Below, one piece after another: positions 25,616-34,613 of a stretch of DNA of 46,135 bases. Positions within the stretch are counted from its first letter, which is position 1, and each line of letters opens with the position of its first letter. The notes beneath the pieces are model-generated. The model saw only the letters and a program-made list of their open reading frames with translations, was not told the DNA's origin and did no database searches. Origin of the DNA: Vitreoscilla sp. (GTDB lineage Bacteria; Pseudomonadota; Gammaproteobacteria; Burkholderiales; Burkholderiaceae_C); the NCBI GenBank assembly GCA_018780145.1, contig JADMKA010000060.1, positions 1 to 46,135 of the forward strand, given 5' to 3'. The translations under genes and the position numbers were made by a program.

Positions 25616-26619
25616 AGCGTCAGGCTCAGCCAGTAGAACGCACCGGCCACCAGCGCCGAAGCCGGGATGGTGAAGATCCAGGCCCAGACGATGTTGCCGG
25701 CCAGCGCCCAGCGAACGGTGGAGGCGTTCCGCACCGAGCCCACGCCGACGATGGCGCCGGTGATGGTGTGGGTGGTCGACACCGGGATACCGAGCGCCGT
25801 GGCAATGAACAGCGTGATGGCCCCGCCCGTTTCGGCACAGAAGCCACCCACTGGCTTGAGCTTGGTCAGCCGCTGGCCCATCGTCTTGACGATGCGCCAG
25901 CCGCCGAACATGGTGCCCATGCCGATGGCGATGTAGCAGGCCCAGATCACCCACGATGGCGGGGCCTTGGCCTCTGCCGCGAGGTAGCCGGAGGCCACCA
26001 GCAGCATCCAGATGATGCCGATGGTCTTTTGCGCGTCGTTGCCGCCGTGGCCGAGCGAGTACAGGCCTGCCGACACGAGCTGCAGCCGGCGGAACCATCG
26101 GTCCACGCGCAAGGGCGAGGTGCGACGGAAGGTCCAGGCGACCAGCACCATCATCAGCGAGCCCAGCAGGAAGCCAAGCAGCGGCGAGACGAAGATGAAC
26201 AGCACCGTCTTGAGGACGCCCGCACCGATCAGCTTGGCGGCACCGGCCTTGGCCATCACCGCGCCGACGATGCCACCGATCAGCGCATGCGAGCTGGACG
26301 AGGGGATGCCGTACCACCAGGTGATGACGTTCCAGGTGATGGCGCCGATCAGGGCACCGAAGATCACGTGGTGGTCGACCACCCCCGGCTCGACGATGCC
26401 CTTGCCGATCATGCTGGCCACCTTCAGCTGGAAGATGCCGATGGCGACGACATTGAAGAAGGCAGCGAACAAGACCGCCTGCTGCGGCTTGAGTACGCCG
26501 GTGGATACGACGGTGGCGATCGAGTTCGCGGCGTCATGGAAGCCATTCATGAAATCGAACGCAACCGCCAGCAGCACCAGCACGGCGACGGCCCAGAACC
26601 CGATGGTGACGGTCTCCAT
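25609..26619 (-). CDS. pitA: Low-affinity inorganic phosphate transporter (Pit family)
   Basis: A 336-residue multi-helix transporter moving metal-phosphate with protons. The duplicated PHO4 signature is clear: FDFMNGFHDAANSIAT near residue 22 in the first half, and SLGHGGNDAQKTIG near residue 194 in the second. ITWWYGIPSSSSHALIGG and GIPVSTTHTITGAIVG are the paired Pit motifs. It follows a DUF47 gene by 12 bases, the usual Pit partner. A Pho-box-like sequence lies upstream of the pair. Confidence 0.95.
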   Translation of the reverse strand: METVTIGFWAVAVLVLLAVAFDFMNGFHDAANSIATVVSTGVLKPQQAVLFAAFFNVVAIGIFQLKVASMIGKGIVEPGVVDHHVIFGALIGAITWNVITWWYGIPSSSSHALIGGIVGAVMAKAGAAKLIGAGVLKTVLFIFVSPLLGFLLGSLMMVLVAWTFRRTSPLRVDRWFRRLQLVSAGLYSLGHGGNDAQKTIGIIWMLLVASGYLAAEAKAPPSWVIWACYIAIGMGTMFGGWRIVKTMGQRLTKLKPVGGFCAETGGAITLFIATALGIPVSTTHTITGAIVGVGSVRNASTVRWALAGNIVWAWIFTIPASALVAGAFYWLSLTLY

Positions 26620-26631
26620 GGCTCGCCAGCG

Positions 26632-27279
26632 TCAGGAGTTCTCGAGGACGATGCCCTCGATCAGGTTGGCCACGTCCTCGCAGCGGTCGGAGATGGACTC
26701 CAGGTGCTCGTAGATCGCCTTCAGCTTGATCAGCTCGCGGGTATCCTCCTCCTCGCGGAACAGGCGCGACATCGCACTGCGCATGACCCGGTCGGCGTCC
26801 GATTCGAGCCGGTCGATTTCCTCGCAGGTCTTGATCGCCGCTTCCGCCACCTCGGCCTGGTTCAGGCGCGGCAGCAGCGAGACGGCGTGCTGGACCCGCT
26901 CGCAACACTTGACCGAGATGTCACCCAGGCGGACCACATCCTCGGTGACATGCTGCACGTCGTACAGCGCCATCACCTCGCTGCTGTCCTGCAGCAGGTC
27001 GAGGATGTCGTCCATGGCGTTGATCAGGCCATGGATCTGCTCGCGGTCGATCGGGGTGATGAAGGTGCGGTGCAACAGGCGGTTGACCTCGGCGGTCACC
27101 TTGTCGGCGCTGCGCTCTGCCACGTCCACCTCGCTGGCGTACTTCTCGCGCAGGTCGGGCGTGCTGTAGTAAGTGATCATCGCCATGAAGGAGCGCGCTC
27201 CCTCGGCGATGTATTTGCCGTGCTGGTTGAACAGCTCGAAAAAGTTGCCATCTTTGGGCAACAGCTTGCCGAAAAGCAT
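26632..27279 (-). CDS. DUF47 (PhoU-like, UPF0111) partner of Pit transporter
   Basis: A 215-residue all-helical protein of the PhoU-like DUF47 family (MLFGKLLPKDGNFFELFNQH start; DREQIHGLINAMDDILDLLQ; LKAIYEHLESISDRCEDVAN). Family members are encoded next to Pit transporters and are thought to modulate phosphate uptake. AGGAG precedes the ATG. It is the first gene of the two-gene unit; a Pho-box-like site is 73-101 bases upstream of the start. Confidence 0.92.
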   Translation of the reverse strand: MLFGKLLPKDGNFFELFNQHGKYIAEGARSFMAMITYYSTPDLREKYASEVDVAERSADKVTAEVNRLLHRTFITPIDREQIHGLINAMDDILDLLQDSSEVMALYDVQHVTEDVVRLGDISVKCCERVQHAVSLLPRLNQAEVAEAAIKTCEEIDRLESDADRVMRSAMSRLFREEEDTRELIKLKAIYEHLESISDRCEDVANLIEGIVLENS

Positions 27280-27351
27280 CCGGTTCTCCTCTCAGGCGCA
27301 GGGCTGGTCGGCCTGGAATCGGGGGGCGTTCCCCGGCTCCGGCACGCCGTG

Positions 27352-27380
27352 CTGTCATGAAAACGTCACCGAAGCGTCAT
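27352..27380 (+). promoter_or_regulatory. Pho-box-like triple direct repeat
   Basis: CTGTCAT, ACGTCAC and GCGTCAT occur at 27352, 27363 and 27374, each separated by four bases, giving the 11-base period of PhoB sites. The first unit matches the consensus exactly and the others keep GTCA. It lies upstream of the DUF47-pit genes but reads on the opposite strand. A TACAAT on the minus strand at 27403-27398 would put the box just downstream of the start point, a position compatible with repression. Confidence 0.5.
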
Positions 27381-27455
27381 CGGTGTATCAACCTGGCATT
27401 GTAGGAGGCGAACTCAGCCGGGCTCAGGCGACCAACGGCAGGGAGGTGAGTGCGG

Positions 27456-27947
27456 TCATTGCGGCAGCACCTCGATGGGTTGATCCTGAACGCCCGGCAG
27501 CAGGTCTTCGACGCGGCCGTGGCCCGGGATGTCCAGCCCGGGCACCAGTTCTGCCAGCGGAACCAGCACGAACGCGCGCTGGTGCAGGCGGGGATGCGGC
27601 AGCGTGAGGGTGTCGGTCTGCATCACGAGGCCGGCGAACCAGAGCAGGTCAAGGTCCAGCGTACGCGGCGCGTTGGGGAACGGCCGTTCTCTGCCGAAGC
27701 GCTGTTCGATGGCCTGCAAGGCCCGCAACAGATCCGGGGCGGCCAGTTCCGAGTCGACCGCGGCCACGCCGTTGACGAAATCCGGCCCGGTGGCATCGAT
27801 CGGCGCGCTTCGGTACAGCGCGGAGCGGCCGACCACCCGCAGGCCTGGCCACGAGGCCAGGGCCGTCAGCGCCGCTTCGACCTGTGCCCGCGCGTCACCC
27901 AGGTTGGCACCCAGTCCGACGTAGGCGCGGGCCGGCTCACTCGCCAT
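27456..27947 (-). CDS. folK: 2-amino-4-hydroxy-6-hydroxymethyldihydropteridine pyrophosphokinase
   Basis: A 163-residue HPPK that transfers pyrophosphate from ATP to the pterin in folate synthesis. Motifs are YVGLGANLGD at the N-terminus, DFVNGVAAVDS, and the PRTLDLDLLWF active-site segment, with the LPHPRLHQRAFVLVPLAEL tail. Start 27947 (MASEPARAYVGLG) overlaps the pcnB stop by 11 bases, making it the last gene of the AI-2E-hda-HAD-pcnB-folK chain. pcnB-folK is a conserved proteobacterial pair. Confidence 0.96.
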   Translation of the reverse strand: MASEPARAYVGLGANLGDARAQVEAALTALASWPGLRVVGRSALYRSAPIDATGPDFVNGVAAVDSELAAPDLLRALQAIEQRFGRERPFPNAPRTLDLDLLWFAGLVMQTDTLTLPHPRLHQRAFVLVPLAELVPGLDIPGHGRVEDLLPGVQDQPIEVLPQ

Positions 27948-29547
27948 GCTCGCTGGCCGGCGGCGTGCTGCCAGGCTCGCCACCCCGGCCACCGGCCGGC
28001 TTGCGGCGGCGACGGCGGCGCTTGCGCGGCGCATCGGCCACTTCACCCGATTCAGGCGCCGCCGGAGCAGGCCGCGCGGGTGCGTCGGCAGCGGCTCTCG
28101 GCTCGGCGCTGCGGCGCGGCCGACCGCCCTGCTTTCCAGAACCCTTGCCGCTTTCGCGAACGGCTTCGACGAGCGCCTCGCGCTCGGCGTCGTCGCCCAG
28201 GGAGAAGTCTTCCCACCATTCGGCGAACTCGGACGCCACCTCGCCGGCGTCGGCGCGCAAGCGCAGGAAATCGAAGCCGGCACGGAAACGGGGCTGGTCG
28301 ACCAGCCCGTACGGTGTGGTACCGCTGCGGCGCTCGAAGCGCGGCTGCATCATCCAGATCTCGCGCATGTCGGTGGCCAGCTTGCCGCGGCCGGAGATGT
28401 CGCCGATGCGGGCGTCGAACACCGCGTCGATGGCTTGCGACAGCGCCGGCATGGTGTGCTCGCCGGCCTCACGCAGGCGCGTCCAGCCGGCTTGCACGTC
28501 GTGCCACAGCATGCAGGCCAGCATGAAGCTGGGTGCCACGGCCTTGCCTTCGGCCACGCGGCGGTCGGTGTCGGCCAGCGCGAGGTGGACGAATTTCTCG
28601 CGCTCGCCACCCGCCGGGGCGCTCGCCAGCACGGCGTCGAGCACCGGGAACACGCCCCGGTCCAGGCCCTGCTTCTTCAATTCGGCCAGGCTGGCCAGCG
28701 AATGGCCGGTCTGCAGCAGCTTGATCATCTCGTCGAACAGGCGAGAGGCCGGCACGTTGGACAGCAGCGCGGCCATCGTGCGCAGCGGCTTCTGGGTCTT
28801 CGGTTCGATGGTGAACCCCAGCTTGGCGGCAAAACGCACCACCCGGATGATGCGCACCGGGTCTTCGCGGTAGCGGGTCTCCGGATCTCCGATCATGCGC
28901 AACAGCTTGGCCTTGCCGTCCTTCAACCCCTGGTGGTAATCCACCAAGGTCTGGCTGCGCGGGTCGTAGTACATCGCGTTGACGGTGAAGTCGCGCCGCG
29001 CTGCATCCTCGATCTGGGGGCCCCAGACGTTGTCGCGCAGCACCCGGCCGCTGGCGTCCACCACATGGCTCTTGCCGGCGATCTCGTCACGCGAGGTTTT
29101 CTCGTTGCCCTCGACCTGCTCGGCCGCGGCGTTGTCCATGTAGGCACGGAAGGTCGAGACTTCGATCACCTCGTGGTCACGGCCGCGGCCGTGGATCACG
29201 TGGACGATGCGGAAGCGCCGGCCGATGATGAAGGCCCGGCGGAACAGGCCTTTGACCTGCTCGGGCGTGGCATTGGTGGCCACGTCGAAATCCTTCGGGC
29301 GCATGCCGACCAGCAGGTCGCGCACCGCGCCGCCCACGATGTAGGCCTCGTAGCCTGCGTCCTGCAGCGTGGCGACCACGCGCACCGCGCGGTCGTCGAG
29401 CAGGCTCGGGTCGATGCCGTGTTCGCTGGCCGGCACCTCGACCCGCTTGCCCAGCGGAATGCGCGGCGTCTTGCCGCCCTTGGCAGGGGCCGCGCCCTCG
29501 GCGGGGGCCGACTTGCCCAGCAGCTTGTCGATGAATTTTCTGATCAT
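27937..29547 (-). CDS. pcnB: Poly(A) polymerase I
   Basis: A 536-residue nucleotidyltransferase that adds poly(A) tails to RNA 3' ends and speeds their decay. The active-site region YIVGGAVRDLLVGMRPKDFD (about 68-87) precedes VATNATPEQV. RDFTVNAMYYDP and YREDPVRIIRVVRFAAKLGF are family landmarks. The distinctive PcnB N-terminal segment IPLGKRVEVPASEHGIDP distinguishes it from CCA-adding enzymes. The C-terminus ends in a roughly 80-residue Ala/Pro/Arg-rich tail with an Arg run (RKRRRRRRK), probably RNA-binding. It overlaps the HAD gene by four bases and folK by eleven. Confidence 0.95.
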   Translation of the reverse strand: MIRKFIDKLLGKSAPAEGAAPAKGGKTPRIPLGKRVEVPASEHGIDPSLLDDRAVRVVATLQDAGYEAYIVGGAVRDLLVGMRPKDFDVATNATPEQVKGLFRRAFIIGRRFRIVHVIHGRGRDHEVIEVSTFRAYMDNAAAEQVEGNEKTSRDEIAGKSHVVDASGRVLRDNVWGPQIEDAARRDFTVNAMYYDPRSQTLVDYHQGLKDGKAKLLRMIGDPETRYREDPVRIIRVVRFAAKLGFTIEPKTQKPLRTMAALLSNVPASRLFDEMIKLLQTGHSLASLAELKKQGLDRGVFPVLDAVLASAPAGGEREKFVHLALADTDRRVAEGKAVAPSFMLACMLWHDVQAGWTRLREAGEHTMPALSQAIDAVFDARIGDISGRGKLATDMREIWMMQPRFERRSGTTPYGLVDQPRFRAGFDFLRLRADAGEVASEFAEWWEDFSLGDDAEREALVEAVRESGKGSGKQGGRPRRSAEPRAAADAPARPAPAAPESGEVADAPRKRRRRRRKPAGGRGGEPGSTPPASEHGE

Positions 29548-30212
29548 GGGAACAGTCTCAGGATGCGCCAGCCGCGCTCGCGGGCAATGGCGTCGAGCGC
29601 CGGCGTCGGATTGGTGGCCACCGGGGTCTTCACCCGCTCCAGAAGCGGCAGGTCGTTGGTGGAGTCGCTGTAGAACAGCACGTCGTCGAAATTCGACCAG
29701 CTCTGGCCCAGCGCAGCCAGCCAGGCCTCGACACGGGTCACCTTGCCTTCGCGGAAGGTCGGCACGCCCCGCGGCCGGCCGGTCACCCGGCCATTGTCGT
29801 CGCGCTCGAGTTCGACCGCCAGCAGGTGCTCCACGCCAAAGGCGGCGGCGATCGGCCGGGTGACGAACTCGTTGGTGGCCGTGACGATGGCCACCAGGTC
29901 GCCCGCCTGCTGGTGCGCTTCAACGAGCTCGCGTGCGCTGGCGTGCAGTTGGGGCGCGATGATTTGGCGCATGAAGTCCGCCTGGACGTGCTCGGCCTCC
30001 TTGGCCGGCCGATCGCGCCAGGCCGAGGTGGCGAAATCCAGGTACTCGGCCAGCACCAGCGTACCGGACTGGTACTGGGCGTAGAAGGCGTCGTTGCGGG
30101 CGCGCCAGGCGTCGCCGTCGACCCAACCGATCTCGACCATGTATTCGCCGAAGGCGTGGTCGGAATCACCCGGCAGCAACGTGCCGTCCAGATCGAACAG
30201 GGCGAGCTTCAT
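29544..30212 (-). CDS. HAD-IB family phosphatase (SerB-like)
   Basis: A 222-residue HAD hydrolase: motif I LALFDLDGTLLPGDSD, motif II VAIVTATNEF, a conserved lysine in REGKVTRVEAW, and motif IV FYSDSTNDLPLLERV. The insertion pattern fits subclass IB (phosphoserine phosphatase-like, CicA/YfhB group). The substrate is not evident; some relatives act on phosphoserine or phospholipids. ATGA overlaps with both hda and pcnB place it inside a coupled operon. Confidence 0.9.
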   Translation of the reverse strand: MKLALFDLDGTLLPGDSDHAFGEYMVEIGWVDGDAWRARNDAFYAQYQSGTLVLAEYLDFATSAWRDRPAKEAEHVQADFMRQIIAPQLHASARELVEAHQQAGDLVAIVTATNEFVTRPIAAAFGVEHLLAVELERDDNGRVTGRPRGVPTFREGKVTRVEAWLAALGQSWSNFDDVLFYSDSTNDLPLLERVKTPVATNPTPALDAIARERGWRILRLFP

Positions 30213-30883
30213 GCGGCCAGCCCCTCCTCGGCCACCATCTTCTTCAGCAGCGGCACCGTGACCGCGCGGCGCTCGGCGAGCGAGAAACTGTCGAGCCGGT
30301 GCAGCAAGGCCATCAGCGAGCCCAGGTCGCGGGCGAAACGGGTCAGCAGGAAATCCATCACTTCGTCGGAAAGAAAGATGCCGCGCCGGTCGGCCTCGCG
30401 GCGCAGCGCGGCCCGCGTGCCGGCCTCGGAAAGCGGCTGAACCTGGTGCACCGGCCCCCAGCCCAGGCGGGTACGCAGGTCGTCGCGCAGCGGCAGGTCG
30501 ACCGGTGGCAGGCGCCCTGCGGCGGCCAGCGGCACGGCATGGGTTGCCGCCTCGACAAACAGGGCGAAGGCGGCGTGCTGGTGTTCAGGGTCGAGGCGCT
30601 CGGCGCCGTCGATCACGATCAGCGACCAGCCTTCGTCGAAGTCCCAGGGCAGCGGCTCGGCAGCGTCGAACCAGCCCACCCGGGCACCCTCGGCGCGGGC
30701 GCGGCGAGCCAGTGCGGCCAGCAGGTGGGTCTTGCCGGCACCGGCCGGCCCCCAGAGGTACACCGGCGCCGAGGGCATGGGCAGGTGATGCAGGCCGGCC
30801 AGGGCAGCGGCGTTGTCACCGACCACGAAGTTGTCGAAACCGGGCTCGGCATCCAGGCCGATGGGCAAGGGAATCTGCTTCAT
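30209..30883 (-). CDS. hda: DnaA regulatory inactivator Hda
   Basis: A 224-residue AAA+ protein homologous to the DnaA ATPase domain. Its N-terminus MKQIPLPIGL holds a beta-clamp-binding motif (QIPLPI, compare QLSLPL in E. coli Hda). The Walker A is GPAGAGKT (45-52), with a Walker B-like LIVIDGAERL near 90. The C-terminal lid has FLLTRFARDLGSLMALLHRL. With the clamp it stimulates ATP hydrolysis by DnaA after initiation. No DNA-binding domain IV is present. It is coupled to the AI-2E gene upstream and the HAD gene downstream by ATGA overlaps. Confidence 0.92.
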   Translation of the reverse strand: MKQIPLPIGLDAEPGFDNFVVGDNAAALAGLHHLPMPSAPVYLWGPAGAGKTHLLAALARRARAEGARVGWFDAAEPLPWDFDEGWSLIVIDGAERLDPEHQHAAFALFVEAATHAVPLAAAGRLPPVDLPLRDDLRTRLGWGPVHQVQPLSEAGTRAALRREADRRGIFLSDEVMDFLLTRFARDLGSLMALLHRLDSFSLAERRAVTVPLLKKMVAEEGLAA

Positions 30884-31941
30884 CCCCGGTACAGCTCGCT
30901 GCCCAGATAGGCCTGGGTGATGCGTCGGCCCGCCACCAGCCCCACGGCCGCCAGCGGCAAGGCGATCAGGATGCCGACAAAGCCGAACAGCTGGCCGAAC
31001 GCCAGCAGCGCGAAGATCACCGCCAGCGGCGCCAGGCCGATGCGCTCGCCCACCAGGCGCGGCGTGAGCACCAGGCTCTCCAGCAACTGGCCAGCACCAT
31101 AGATCACGGCCACCGCCACGAGGCCGTACCAGCCGGTGAACTGCAGCACGCCGGCCAGCAGCGCCAGGGCCAGCCCCAGGCCGAAGCCCAGGTAGGGGAT
31201 GAAGATCGCCAGGCCGGTGAACACGCCCACCGGCAGCGCCAGGTCGAAACGGGCCACCGCCAGGGCCACGGTGTAGTAGGCCGCCAGGATCAGCATCACC
31301 AGGGCCTGGCCACGCAGGTACTGGCCCAGCACGGCGTCGCACTCGTCCAGGAAGCCGTCCACCTGCGCCCGCATGCGGGGCGGCACCAGGGCCAGCGTTC
31401 GCTCGACCAGTTGCGGCCAATCCAGCAGCAGGTAGAACAGAACCACCGGCACCAGCACGGCATTGCCGATCACCGTCAGCACGATGCTGCCGCCGATCCG
31501 GGCCGACGACAGCGCCGTGCCGACCCAATCCTCGAGGTTGCCGTCCAGGCCCTTCAGCAGCATGGCCTTGATGCCGGGCACATCCAGCGCCACATTGACC
31601 CCCATCTGTGCCAGCCAGGGGGCGGCAAAGCGGTTCAGGCGGTCGGCCAGCAGGGGAACCTGCTCGCGCAGCAGCGGCACCTCCTTCGACAGGATGGGCA
31701 CCACCAGCAACAGCAACGCCAGCAGGCCGATGATCGCCGCGACCACCACCACGCTGACCGCCAGCACCCGCGGCACGCGCCGTGCCGCCAACCGCTCCAC
31801 GGCAGGATGCAAGGCGTAGGCCACCACGGCGCCGATCAGGAAGGGCATCAGCACCGGAGCCAGGGCCCAGAGCACGGCCAGCGATCCGGCTGCGATCAGC
31901 AGCCAGCTCAGGGTTTGGCGCTGGGCGGGGGTCAGGGTCAT
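30880..31941 (-). CDS. AI-2E family transporter (PerM-like)
   Basis: A 353-residue membrane protein with about seven to eight helices and the characteristic cytoplasmic/periplasmic helical middle region (about 60-145). The C-terminal family pattern IFIPYLGFGLGLALALLAG, LTPRLVGERIGLAPLAVIFA and ALPLAAV is clear. Family members include TqsA and PerM; the substrate here is unknown. ATG 31941 (MTLTPAQRQT) is chosen over an in-frame GTG at 31965; neither has a strong ribosome-binding site. First gene of the hda-HAD-pcnB-folK run. Confidence 0.9.
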   Translation of the reverse strand: MTLTPAQRQTLSWLLIAAGSLAVLWALAPVLMPFLIGAVVAYALHPAVERLAARRVPRVLAVSVVVVAAIIGLLALLLLVVPILSKEVPLLREQVPLLADRLNRFAAPWLAQMGVNVALDVPGIKAMLLKGLDGNLEDWVGTALSSARIGGSIVLTVIGNAVLVPVVLFYLLLDWPQLVERTLALVPPRMRAQVDGFLDECDAVLGQYLRGQALVMLILAAYYTVALAVARFDLALPVGVFTGLAIFIPYLGFGLGLALALLAGVLQFTGWYGLVAVAVIYGAGQLLESLVLTPRLVGERIGLAPLAVIFALLAFGQLFGFVGILIALPLAAVGLVAGRRITQAYLGSELYRG

Positions 31942-32011
31942 CGTCGGGGGCAAGGCACCGGCCACAGGCGGTACCCGCGGTGCGCCGCGATTTTAGGGGC
32001 GGCGCGAAGCG

Positions 32012-32881
32012 TCAATGGAGCTGGGGCCGCTGGCTGTTGCGCAACTCGGCGAGCATGCGGCGCATCGGCTCGGCATCGGCCGCATCCGGCGCGTGGGTCA
32101 GGTAGGTGCTGAGGTCGTCGGCGGCGGCGTCGGACTGCCCCATTTCAGCCAGGGTCAGGCCGCGGTCGCGGCGCTCGTCCCAGGCGTCCGGAAGCAGGCA
32201 CACCAGGCGGTTCTGCACCGCCAGCAGCTCCACCCAGCTCTCGGCCTGCTGGTGGATGGACTTCAGGTTGCGCAGCATGCGGGCGATGATGTCGCGCGGC
32301 GCTGCCGACTGCAGGAACAACCCCAGAGGCACCTCGAAATCGCCGACCAGGCCCTGCTTGCGGCGCAACGGCTCCAGGCGCTCGTCGAGTTCCTCGCGGG
32401 ACAGCGAGCGGCCGTTGAACGGGTCCATCACCGCCTCGCCGGCGGGCAAGCGCAGCTTGACGAGAAAGTGGCCGGGGAACGACACGCCACGGGCCGTCAG
32501 GCCTGCATGGCCGGCCAGCTCGATGTACAGCAAGGCCAGCGAAATCGGGATGCCGCGCCGGCTGGCGAGCACCTGGTGCAGGTAGCTGTTGCCGGCATCG
32601 TAGTAATCGTTCACATTCCCGGCGAAGGCCAGTTCGCGGAAAAAGAAACGATTCAAGGTACGCAGCCGGTGCATCGGGCTGGCGTCCACCGGCAGGCGCC
32701 GCTGGAGGCGAGCGCCCAGGCTGTCGATCTCGTTCAGGACGGCCTGGGTGTCCAGGCCGGGGTCGGCATCCTGGCCCAGGGCCACGGCGGCTTCAAGCAG
32801 GGCGAAGTTGTCGTCGTCGGCCACCAGCGAGGCGAAGTAGTCAAGCGGGCTGGGCGCCAGCAGGCGCAGCGGCAAGGTCAT
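32012..32881 (-). CDS. SirB1-like transglutaminase/tetratricopeptide protein
   Basis: A 289-residue cytoplasmic protein of the SirB1 family, with a degenerate transglutaminase-like domain (DYYDAGNSYLHQVLASRRGI, LLYIELAGHAGLTARGVSFP, GHFLVKL) followed by helical TPR-like repeats (about 195-280). The catalytic cysteine of true transglutaminases is not apparent in the NSYL position, so enzyme activity is doubtful. It is 18 bases after murJ on the same strand. Role unknown. Confidence 0.85.
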   Translation of the reverse strand: MTLPLRLLAPSPLDYFASLVADDDNFALLEAAVALGQDADPGLDTQAVLNEIDSLGARLQRRLPVDASPMHRLRTLNRFFFRELAFAGNVNDYYDAGNSYLHQVLASRRGIPISLALLYIELAGHAGLTARGVSFPGHFLVKLRLPAGEAVMDPFNGRSLSREELDERLEPLRRKQGLVGDFEVPLGLFLQSAAPRDIIARMLRNLKSIHQQAESWVELLAVQNRLVCLLPDAWDERRDRGLTLAEMGQSDAAADDLSTYLTHAPDAADAEPMRRMLAELRNSQRPQLH

Positions 32882-32899
32882 TTGGAAAGTGTAGGCCTT

Positions 32900-34456
32900 T
32901 CAGGCCTTGCGCGCGAACTCGCGCAGGCGCAGGCCGCAGAGCATCAAAAGCGCGAAGTAGCCCAGCACGCCCAGCACGATCACGCCGGCCAGCCAGGCCA
33001 CGCGCTGCCCCGGGTGGGCCTGCAGGCCCAGCCAGTCCAGCCGGCTGGACGTCCAGGCCAGCCAGACGGTCAGCCCGATATTGGCCGGCATCACCCGCGC
33101 CGCAAAGCCTGCCCAGCCAGGCTCCGGCCGGTAGTGCCCCTTCCGGCGCAGGCCGGTCAGCAGCCAGCCGGCGTTGATCAGCGCGCCCAGGCCGATCGAC
33201 AATGCCAGCCCGGCATGCCCCAGCCACGGCACGAAAGCCAGGTTCATCAGCTGCGTGCAGACCAGCACCACGATGGCGATGCGCACCGGTGTGCGCAGGT
33301 CCTGCTGGGCGAAGAAGCCAGGCGCCAGCACCTTCACGCCGACGATGCCCAGCAAGCCGCAGCCGTAGCCGCGCAACGCCAGCACGGTCATGTCGACGGC
33401 ATCGTTGCTGAACTTGCCGTAGTGGAACAGCGTGGCCACCAAGGGCTTGGCGAACAGGCCCATGGCCACGGCGAAAGGCAGCGCCAGCACCAGGACCAGC
33501 CGCAGGCCCCAGTCGAGCTGGGCCGAGTAACCGGCGTCGTCGCCCTGGGCACGCCGCGCCGACAGCCCCGGGATCAGCACCACGCCCAGCGCCACCCCCA
33601 GCAGCGCCGTCGGGAACTCCATCAGGCGATCCGCGAAGAACAGCCAGGACACCGCGCCCGGACCCAGGTGCGAGGCAATCTGGGTGTTGATCAGCAGAGA
33701 GATCTGCGCCACCGACACCCCCAGCACGGCCGGCGCCATCTGCGTGAGCACCCTGTGCACGCCAGGGTGGTGCCAGGACCGCGCCAGCGCGCGCGGGGCG
33801 AGCCCGATGCGCGGCAGGCACCCGATGCGGCGCAGCGCCGGGATCTGCAGCGCCAGTTGCAGCGCTCCACCGGCCATCACCCCGGCCGACAGCGCATGGA
33901 TGGGTTCGATCCCCTGCCCGTGCAGCCACGGCGCCAGCCAGATTGCTGCGCTGATCATCGACAGGTTCAGCAGCACCGGCGTGGCCGCCGGCAGGGCAAA
34001 GCGCTTCCAGGTGTTGAGGATGCCGGCCGACAGCGCCACCAGCGACATGAAGCCGATGTAGGGGAACATCCAGCGCGTCATCAGGACCGCCAGATCGAGT
34101 TCCTGAAGGCCGGAGCCGAACAGCCAGACGATCACCGGCGCGCCGACCACCCCCACCGCGCAGGTGACCAACAGGGCCCAGAACAGCACGGTGGCCACCG
34201 CGTCGATCAGACCGCGGGTGACCTCGTCGCCCTCGGTGGCCCGGGTGGCAGCCAGGATTGGCACGAAGGCCGACGAGAAGGCCCCTTCCGCGAACAGCCG
34301 GCGCAGCAAGTTGGGGATGCGGAAGGCGACATTGAAGGCGTCTGTCAGCGCCCCGGCGCCGAAGCTGGCGGCGATGAGCTGGTCGCGCACCAGGCCGGTC
34401 ACACGAGACAACAGGGTCCAGAGCGAGACTGTCGAAGCGGCCTTCAGGAGATTCAT
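32900..34456 (-). CDS. murJ: Lipid II flippase MurJ
   Basis: A 518-residue MOP-superfamily transporter with about 14 helices that moves lipid II across the inner membrane for peptidoglycan synthesis. Diagnostic segments are LWTLLSRVTGLVRDQLIAAS, DAFNVAFRIPNLLRRLFAEG, AFSSAFVPIL, and FADRLMEFPTALLGVALG. A perfect TATAAT lies 46 bases upstream on its strand. Divergent from rpsT, as in many betaproteobacteria. Confidence 0.97.
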   Translation of the reverse strand: MNLLKAASTVSLWTLLSRVTGLVRDQLIAASFGAGALTDAFNVAFRIPNLLRRLFAEGAFSSAFVPILAATRATEGDEVTRGLIDAVATVLFWALLVTCAVGVVGAPVIVWLFGSGLQELDLAVLMTRWMFPYIGFMSLVALSAGILNTWKRFALPAATPVLLNLSMISAAIWLAPWLHGQGIEPIHALSAGVMAGGALQLALQIPALRRIGCLPRIGLAPRALARSWHHPGVHRVLTQMAPAVLGVSVAQISLLINTQIASHLGPGAVSWLFFADRLMEFPTALLGVALGVVLIPGLSARRAQGDDAGYSAQLDWGLRLVLVLALPFAVAMGLFAKPLVATLFHYGKFSNDAVDMTVLALRGYGCGLLGIVGVKVLAPGFFAQQDLRTPVRIAIVVLVCTQLMNLAFVPWLGHAGLALSIGLGALINAGWLLTGLRRKGHYRPEPGWAGFAARVMPANIGLTVWLAWTSSRLDWLGLQAHPGQRVAWLAGVIVLGVLGYFALLMLCGLRLREFARKA

Positions 34457-34501
34457 CGAGGAGGCCGGCGCGACGCCAGGCCAGAGCAGCAGGGGCGGCG
34501 G

Positions 34502-34507
34502 ATTATA
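34502..34507 (-). promoter_or_regulatory. murJ: Likely -10 element of murJ
   Basis: TATAAT on the minus strand, 46 bases before the murJ start. The matching -35 region (around 34525-34530) is GC-rich and poor. Confidence 0.45.
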
Positions 34508-34547
34508 GGAAGGCGCCCTCGGCCCGACGCGCCAGGCCGGGGCAGGC

Positions 34548-34577
34548 TTGCCAGCTCATCGCGGCGAATGCTATACT
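34548..34577 (+). promoter_or_regulatory. rpsT: Sigma-70-type promoter of rpsT
   Basis: TTGCCA (34548-34553) and TATACT (34572-34577) are separated by 18 bases. Transcription would start near 34584, about 30 nt before the rpsT ATG. Confidence 0.65.
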
Positions 34578-34613
34578 CGACAGTCTTTTCCCACCTGGAA
34601 ATCCCTTAGCAGC

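Noticed and set aside
32012-32881. Active transglutaminase
   Set aside because: The expected catalytic cysteine context was not found; family membership is SirB1-like without evidence of activity.
32015-34609. 864-codon open frame on the plus strand opposite the SirB1-like gene and murJ
   Set aside because: Gln/His/Arg-rich shadow with no domain; murJ is certain on the other strand.
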